Shown here: positions 60,105 to 64,000 of the stretch, piece after piece
How positions within the stretch are numbered: position 1 is the stretch's first letter
Layout: each line of letters begins with the position of its first letter
Origin: Pedobacter ureilyticus
GTDB lineage: Bacteria; Bacteroidota; Bacteroidia; Sphingobacteriales; Sphingobacteriaceae
Direction: 5' to 3'
Length of the DNA: 64,000 nt
Assembly (NCBI RefSeq): GCF_005925345.1
Contig: NZ_SSHJ01000019.1
Coordinates: 36,934 to 100,933, forward strand
The notes under the pieces: generated by a model
Database searches by the model: none
What the model saw: the letters and a program-made list of their open reading frames with translations, nothing else
Told to the model about the DNA's origin: nothing
Position numbers and translations under genes: made by a program

Positions 60105-61910
60105 ACCTAAACCAATCTGTTTCAGCAATATCGTTGCATTAAATTTGGTACAAGGACCTTGTTTAATCAAGTAATCAAATTCCATCTCATTACCTACCAA
60201 CTGAATATCAAAATGAAAATTACGTACCGAAGTGGGATGCACTTGTTCTAATTCTGAAAGCTGCAAATCGTGAGTTGCGAAAAGTGTAGGCGTTTTAATT
60301 TTAATTAGCTTTTCGATAAAGGCTTTAGAACCATCAAACTTATCTTTACTATTGGTTCCTCGCAACATTTCATCAATTAATACAAAAGCATTTGGATGTA
60401 ACTCCACTTCACTCAATATCATTTTCAAACGGTTCAGTTCGGCCTTAAAAGTTGAAGTACTTTCAATTAAGTTATCCTTAATACGCATGTAAGTTAACAA
60501 ACGGAAAATAGATAAATCCATCCGCTTTGCGCAAACTGGTGCACCTGCGTAAGCCAACACCATGTTAATGCCAACCGTACGAAGAAATGTACTTTTACCA
60601 GCCATGTTAGAACCAGTAATGATATCTACTGTGGGGTTCGCTTTTAAGGTATAGGTATTACTTACTCTTTTTTGCAGTGTAATTAAAGGATGCCCTAAAT
60701 GTTGGGCTTCTAAAGAAAAATCATTGCTTATTACAGGAAAAACCCAATCTGGGTGGTTATAGCTTAACGTAGCAAAAGAAATCAGTTCTTCGAAATATCC
60801 TATCCTATCTAAACCTTGAGCTACCTCGTTACCTACATTTGCGCTCCAATCTCCAAGCTTAATACAACATTTCAAATCCCATAACAAAAAGAAATTAAGG
60901 ACAGCATACAATAAAAAGTTCAACCTTGCATCAAATTCAACGATAATTTTAGCTAAATTTTTAATGTGGCTGCTCACCTTCTTATTGGTAGGAAATAATT
61001 TTTTGATGTAAGTAGTTTTCCAATCGTGTTTTTCGGTCCACTCAATAGCATCGGCATAATTATTTAACAAACCAGAACTACCGCTAAAACCATAATATAC
61101 TACGGTAATTTGCTTCGAATAAATGTAAGTAACCATCGCATTTGCAAAAGCCACTAAACCGAAAACACTCCAAAACGTGCCACCAAAAATCAATCCTGCT
61201 AAACCTAGCAACGCCATTAAATAAGGCACCAATTTTACATAAAGCTTCAGTAAACCATTCGAAGTAAAGGCAACTTGTTTCAGTAACTGAGCACCTAATT
61301 TCAGTTTAATTTCTTCGATCCTAGTTACTTCGTGCCCTTTTAAGTTAGCTCTAAAAGCGAAAGTAGTATCAATATGCTGGGTTAATTCTTTAATTGCTTT
61401 CTGTCGTTCTACAATAGTTTCTTGGTTGTTAACTATTGCCAGATGTTTTGCCAATTCTTCTACGCCAATTTTCGACGCCCCCCTATTGATTAAAGCATAA
61501 AGTGAAGATTTACCAAAAATATCCAAATCAGAAAGATAAGCGTGATTTTCATCTTCAAAAGCAGTTCCGTCATCGTATCCATTAGTTTTGCCTTGTAGTA
61601 CTGCAATCTCGTTCTCGAAAACCCAAAGCAAATTCTGGTGAAACTTGTAAGTCTTTTCTAACTTATTTTGCTGCCTAACTACAGCAGCGAACGTAAAAAT
61701 TGGCAACAATAGCAATACAGACCAAATGGCATTTGCCGTATTTCCTTCAGAGCTTACCAAACCAACAAAAAATCCAATTTCTACTAATAACAAAGCAACC
61801 CGTACAAAAGAAAGTCGATCTACTTTTTTCTTTAATATAGAAATTTCCGTTTGCTGTTCTTTTGCTAATTGTTCGTAACTTTTTAGTCTATCGGGCTCGG
61901 TATTTAACAT
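60102..61910 (-). CDS. MutS-like membrane-associated ATPase
   Basis: A 602-residue protein with MutS-type domain V at the C-terminus: Walker A GSNMAGKST near residue 435, Walker B FVLIDEMLRGTNSKDKFDGS near 510, followed by LFATHDLQLSEL. The N-terminal third lacks the mismatch-recognition domain and has two hydrophobic hairpins (about residues 40-80 and 210-250), so it may be membrane-bound. Bacteroidota carry such MutS-related proteins of unknown function beside the true MutS and MutS2. ATG at 61910 is preferred over the one at 61949 because of a -7 element just upstream. It is divergent from rlmH. Confidence 0.85.
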   Translation of the reverse strand: MLNTEPDRLKSYEQLAKEQQTEISILKKKVDRLSFVRVALLLVEIGFFVGLVSSEGNTANAIWSVLLLLPIFTFAAVVRQQNKLEKTYKFHQNLLWVFENEIAVLQGKTNGYDDGTAFEDENHAYLSDLDIFGKSSLYALINRGASKIGVEELAKHLAIVNNQETIVERQKAIKELTQHIDTTFAFRANLKGHEVTRIEEIKLKLGAQLLKQVAFTSNGLLKLYVKLVPYLMALLGLAGLIFGGTFWSVFGLVAFANAMVTYIYSKQITVVYYGFSGSSGLLNNYADAIEWTEKHDWKTTYIKKLFPTNKKVSSHIKNLAKIIVEFDARLNFLLYAVLNFFLLWDLKCCIKLGDWSANVGNEVAQGLDRIGYFEELISFATLSYNHPDWVFPVISNDFSLEAQHLGHPLITLQKRVSNTYTLKANPTVDIITGSNMAGKSTFLRTVGINMVLAYAGAPVCAKRMDLSIFRLLTYMRIKDNLIESTSTFKAELNRLKMILSEVELHPNAFVLIDEMLRGTNSKDKFDGSKAFIEKLIKIKTPTLFATHDLQLSELEQVHPTSVRNFHFDIQLVGNEMEFDYLIKQGPCTKFNATILLKQIGLG

Positions 61911-61939
61911 TATATTTGAAGAATTAAGCTGCAAAGATA
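61911..61939. promoter_or_regulatory. Overlapping divergent -7 elements (mutS-like and rlmH)
   Basis: TATATTTG on the plus strand (61911-61918) points to rlmH. TATCTTTG on the minus strand (61939-61932) points to the mutS-like gene. Both match TAnnTTTG; no -33 elements fit. The two are only 13 bases apart in a 46-bp gap. Confidence 0.55.
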
Positions 61940-61956
61940 AAAAACACAACCATTAG

Positions 61957-62430
61957 ATGAAGATTACCTTAATTGCCATCGGAAAAACCGAAGATAAATA
62001 TTTGATCGAAGGCATTGATAAGTATTTGGGAAGATTGAAGCATTACATTAACTTCAACATGGTAATTATTCCAGATGTAAAAAACACAAAAAACCTTACC
62101 GAAGCACAGCAAAAAACTAAAGAAGCAGAATTGTTACTTAAACAATTGAACAATAGCGACACTGTGGTGTTATTAGATGAAAAAGGTAAAAAATATACAT
62201 CCGTTCAGTTTTCGCAATACATCAACAAGCAAATGGTTGGCAGTGTGCAGAACTTGGTTTTTATTATTGGTGGCCCTTACGGCTTTGATGAAAGCATTTA
62301 CAAAAGATCAAATAGTAGCATTTCGCTGTCAGACATGACTTTTTCTCATCAAATGGTACGTTTGTTTTTTGTAGAGCAACTTTACAGAGCTTTTACGATA
62401 TTGAAAAATGAGCCTTACCACCACGAATAA
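61957..62430 (+). CDS. rlmH: 23S rRNA (pseudouridine1915-N3)-methyltransferase RlmH
   Basis: RlmH methylates pseudouridine 1915 of helix 69 in 23S rRNA, using SAM. The SPOUT knot motifs are visible: VVLLDEKGK near residue 70, FIIGGPYGFDESIYKRS near 103, SLSDMTFSHQMVRLFFVEQLYRA near residue 125, and the C-terminal ILKNEPYHHE, all typical. The length of 157 residues is normal for RlmH. It is single, divergent from the MutS-like gene. Confidence 0.97.
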   Translation: MKITLIAIGKTEDKYLIEGIDKYLGRLKHYINFNMVIIPDVKNTKNLTEAQQKTKEAELLLKQLNNSDTVVLLDEKGKKYTSVQFSQYINKQMVGSVQNLVFIIGGPYGFDESIYKRSNSSISLSDMTFSHQMVRLFFVEQLYRAFTILKNEPYHHE

Positions 62431-62447
62431 AAAATTTAGTCATTGAT

Positions 62448-62503
62448 ATACAGATTTGTATTATTTTAGAATTTATAAATCAAAAACATCTGTGTATCTG
62501 TGG
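62448..62503. repeat. Octad-like repeat (ATCTGTGT/ATCTGTGG) after rlmH
   Basis: ATACAGAT (62448-62455) is mirrored by ATCTGTGTAT (62488-62497), and ATCTGTGT is repeated as ATCTGTGG (62496-62503). It lies between rlmH and the small peptide gene. Confidence 0.45.
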
Positions 62504-62511
62504 CAATAATT

Positions 62512-62562
62512 ATGGAAAACACTTATACTAATCATCCGTTAATTAAAAAGGAGGAATTATGA
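62512..62562 (+). CDS. Possible 16-codon leader peptide
   Basis: ATG at 62512 starts a frame of 16 codons (MENTYTNHPLIKKEEL) whose TGA overlaps the ATG of the next small gene as ATGA. Such overlap suggests translational coupling. It may be chance: the frame is too short to judge. Confidence 0.3.
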   Translation: MENTYTNHPLIKKEEL

Positions 62563-62684
62563 AACTACCAGGAGATTATAAAAGAAACTACAGATTTAGA
62601 AGCGATACCTCTAAAGAACAAAGGTATTTAACCATCATGATAGCTGTGGTAATTATTGTAGCTATACTATTATATTTTCTGTAA
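62559..62684 (+). CDS. Small single-pass membrane protein (41 residues)
   Basis: Too short for the usual length cut-off. ATG at 62559 is preceded by AAAAGGAGG, an unusually strong Shine-Dalgarno sequence for Bacteroidota, at a 5-base distance. The peptide has a polar, basic N-terminal part (MKLPGDYKRNYRFRSDTSKEQRY broken here at residue 23) and one hydrophobic helix of about 17 residues (MIAVVIIVAILLYFL). A terminator follows five bases after the stop. Coding is well supported by this context; function unknown. Confidence 0.65.
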   Translation: MKLPGDYKRNYRFRSDTSKEQRYLTIMIAVVIIVAILLYFL

Positions 62685-62688
62685 ACGA

Positions 62689-62712
62689 AAAAAGCACCAA
62701 TCGGTGCTTTTT
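62689..62712. terminator. Terminator between the small membrane protein and DUF5606 genes
   Basis: AAAAAGCACC (62689-62698) and GGTGCTTTTT (62703-62712) form a 10-bp stem with a 4-base loop and work in both directions. Confidence 0.88.
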
Positions 62713-62733
62713 CTAATACATATTTAAAGCTAA

Positions 62734-63270
62734 CTAAGCTCCTCTTTTAGTAGGCATGGTTGCTTTTTTAGCAGGTGCCGATGTTTTTGCTGTTGGTGCC
62801 TTGGCCGACTTTGCTTTAGGAGCAACTTTAGGCTTAGCCTCAACTTTATCATCCACCTTAGGCGCTTCTTCAGCTGCACCTGGAGCAGCTTCAGTAAACA
62901 AAGGCATATCTTTTAAGAAGTTGTACCAAGATAAAATTTTCTTCATATCAGAAGCATAAACCTTCTCTTGATCGTGGTTTGGAGCTACTTCTAAAAAGAA
63001 TTTCCTTAGCGTGTTACCATCCGCTTTGGCATCTGGAATAGCAGTTTTAGTAGCCGCAATATTTGCTAAAACATCAGTTAATTTCAATTCTTCGTCTTCT
63101 CCATAAATAGTGATATCTTCTAAAGAAGCCAATTTGGTGTTAGTAAGGTTTGCAATAATCTTTAATTTTTGCTCGTCCAAACTCTCTAAAACGTAGCCTG
63201 CTTTATTTTGTCCAATTAATTTGAACAAGCCAGATCTACCAGAAACAGATACAATTCCTCTTAAATTCAT
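62734..63270 (-). CDS. DUF5606 domain protein
   Basis: A 178-residue cytosolic protein. The N-terminal 130 residues are DUF5606: MNLRGIVSVSGRSGLFKLIGQNKAGYVLES (shortened here) with VAPNHDQEKVYASDMKKILSWYN near residue 95. The C-terminal 45 residues are Lys/Ala/Pro/Thr-rich and alkaline, likely disordered and nucleic-acid-like. The family is known only from Bacteroidota and its function is unknown. It is downstream of the cyclophilin gene, across a repeat element. Confidence 0.85.
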   Translation of the reverse strand: MNLRGIVSVSGRSGLFKLIGQNKAGYVLESLDEQKLKIIANLTNTKLASLEDITIYGEDEELKLTDVLANIAATKTAIPDAKADGNTLRKFFLEVAPNHDQEKVYASDMKKILSWYNFLKDMPLFTEAAPGAAEEAPKVDDKVEAKPKVAPKAKSAKAPTAKTSAPAKKATMPTKRGA

Positions 63271-63280
63271 ATATTTTATA

Positions 63281-63348
63281 AGATTTGAGAAATGAGATAT
63301 GAGATGTGAGAAACTTGTCTCAAATCTAACATCTCAAATCTAATGTCT
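63281..63348. repeat. Heptad-repeat hairpin between cyclophilin and DUF5606 genes
   Basis: AGATTTG, AGAAATG, AGATATG, AGATGTG, AGAAACT run to 63315; after two bases TCTCAAA, TCTAACA, TCTCAAA, TCTAATG, TCT run to 63348. The right half read on the other strand gives AGACATT, AGATTTG, AGATGTT, AGATTTG, AGACAAG. It overlaps the cyclophilin stop codon (63347-63349). Confidence 0.82.
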
Positions 63349-63805
63349 ATTCTTCAATTACTTCTACTGTTAAAATTTTATCACCTTGACGGATTTCATC
63401 AACCAAGTCGACATTTTCTACCACTTTACCAAAACAAGTATGGTTACGATCTAAGTGAGCAGTATTGTCTCTGCTGTGGCAAACGAAAAACTGAGAGCCC
63501 CCAGTGTTTCTACCAGCGTGAGCCATAGAAAGCACACCTCTATCGTGATATTGGTTATCGCCATCCAATTCGCAATCAATTTTGTAACCTGGACCACCAG
63601 TACCAGCCATGCCAGAAGCACCGTCTTTAGAATTTGGACAACCACCTTGAATTACGAAATTAGGGATTACACGGTGAAAAGTTACACCATCATAAAATCC
63701 TTCTTTAGCTAATTTCTTAAAGTTAGCAACAGCTTTAGGAGCATCTTTTTCATAGAAGTCCACGGTCATATCGCCTTTTACCGTTTTTATAATTGCTTTA
63801 CCCAT
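63347..63805 (-). CDS. Cyclophilin-type peptidylprolyl isomerase
   Basis: A 152-residue cyclophilin catalysing proline cis-trans isomerisation. The catalytic and binding motif YDGVTFHRVIPNFVIQGG is at about residues 38-55, and GGSQFFVCHSRD near residue 102 is a family signature; the conserved active-site Trp is replaced by His (TAHLDRNHTCFG). The start ATG at 63805 is preferred over 63829, which would add the unnatural MHPYKKKK. No signal peptide, so it is cytosolic. The -7 element upstream is TAAATTTG. Confidence 0.94.
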   Translation of the reverse strand: MGKAIIKTVKGDMTVDFYEKDAPKAVANFKKLAKEGFYDGVTFHRVIPNFVIQGGCPNSKDGASGMAGTGGPGYKIDCELDGDNQYHDRGVLSMAHAGRNTGGSQFFVCHSRDNTAHLDRNHTCFGKVVENVDLVDEIRQGDKILTVEVIEE

Positions 63806-63826
63806 TTTCTTTTTTTTATAAGGATG

Positions 63827-63834
63827 CAAATTTA
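63827..63834 (-). promoter_or_regulatory. -7 element (TAAATTTG) before the cyclophilin gene
   Basis: On the minus strand TAAATTTG (63834-63827) is 22 bp upstream of the ATG at 63805. No -33 TTG is present at the usual distance. Confidence 0.45.
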
Positions 63835-63932
63835 CACAAATTAATTAAATGTGATAATCCGTTGATGTGATGATCAGGGAAATCGCTTTTAACATTTGAA
63901 AGACAAGAATAATTGTTATATTTATGATATAA

Positions 63933-64000
63933 ATGACTAAGGTCAAAAAAATGGCCTTTTCAAATCCCGACTATTCATCTCACCAAGTTTTTTCTCGTTA
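63933..64000 (+). CDS. N-terminal start of a gene running off the window (partial)
   Basis: From ATG 63933 (or the in-frame ATG 63951) the frame is open to the end of the window, with 22 codons (MTKVKKMAFSNPDYSSHQV onward). A TATTTATG, close to the -7 consensus, is 12 bases upstream. Nothing can be said about function. Confidence 0.3.
   Translation, partial: MTKVKKMAFSNPDYSSHQVFSR

Overview
This 64 kb window comes from a Bacteroidota chromosome, most likely family Sphingobacteriaceae (Pedobacter-like). The grounds are low-GC codon use, a SusC/SusD polysaccharide utilisation locus (PUL) with a hybrid two-component regulator, two proteins with type IX secretion-type C-termini, families largely confined to Bacteroidota (DUF4293, DUF5606, DUF5017, DUF4861), and several promoters of the Bacteroidota form TTG-N20/21-TAnnTTTG. 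The genus is inferred. No rRNA, tRNA, CRISPR, insertion sequence or prophage was seen.

Layout. 1-3600: uppP, truB, a YitT-type membrane protein and ribF in one direction. 3700-7200: Kef-type antiporter, truncated haemoglobin, LysE exporter. 7268-15400: uvrA, an ECF sigma factor followed by a 61-residue protein, an MFS transporter, a lipoprotein MsrB, sucD and a phosphopantetheinyl transferase. 15404-32711: a complete PUL on the minus strand: hybrid sensor/regulator, SusC, SusD, DUF5017 lipoprotein, GH88, heparinase II/III-type lyase, SASA esterase, GH53 galactanase and a small secreted jelly-roll protein. The set suggests use of an acetylated, uronic-acid-bearing galactan or arabinogalactan. 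32970-37661: a type IX cargo protein, a dicarboxylate symporter plus DUF4861 operon, and a lipoprotein. 37667-46095: ABC exporter, truA, DUF4293, a second type IX cargo protein, a DEAD-box helicase with an RGG-like tail, a small secreted protein and gpsA. 46218-50978: periplasmic adaptor plus TolC without a pump, a polysaccharide deacetylase and a degenerate M23 protein. 51250-57840: two different aconitases, with a 'mobile mystery protein' A/B (HTH plus Fic) pair lodged between them. 57941-64000: two tandem DUF2007 proteins, GH1, a MutS-like membrane ATPase divergent from rlmH, an unlisted 41-residue membrane peptide, DUF5606 and a cyclophilin.

The most unusual signal is a scattered set of short (about 40-120 bp) hairpin elements. 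Each arm is built from 3-5 degenerate copies of a 7-mer (sometimes 8-mer), and the two arms are reverse complements in unit register. Five sit between genes, and each touches or contains a neighbouring stop codon (7216-7268, 12700-12790, 39453-39493, 60028-60104, 63281-63348). Two more sit in frame inside conserved enzymes: ribF (3252-3369) and the polysaccharide deacetylase (49560-49680). There each adds about 35-40 residues without breaking the reading frame. I know of no named family with this architecture; whether it is new needs a database search.

Second in interest is the mobile mystery A/B cassette. It is bracketed by an exact 13-bp direct repeat 1250 bp apart, and its leader carries several related AAATTGAC-like motifs. 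Third is a set of TTTGGTTA/TAACCAAA inverted repeats between the PUL regulator and the divergent secreted-protein gene.
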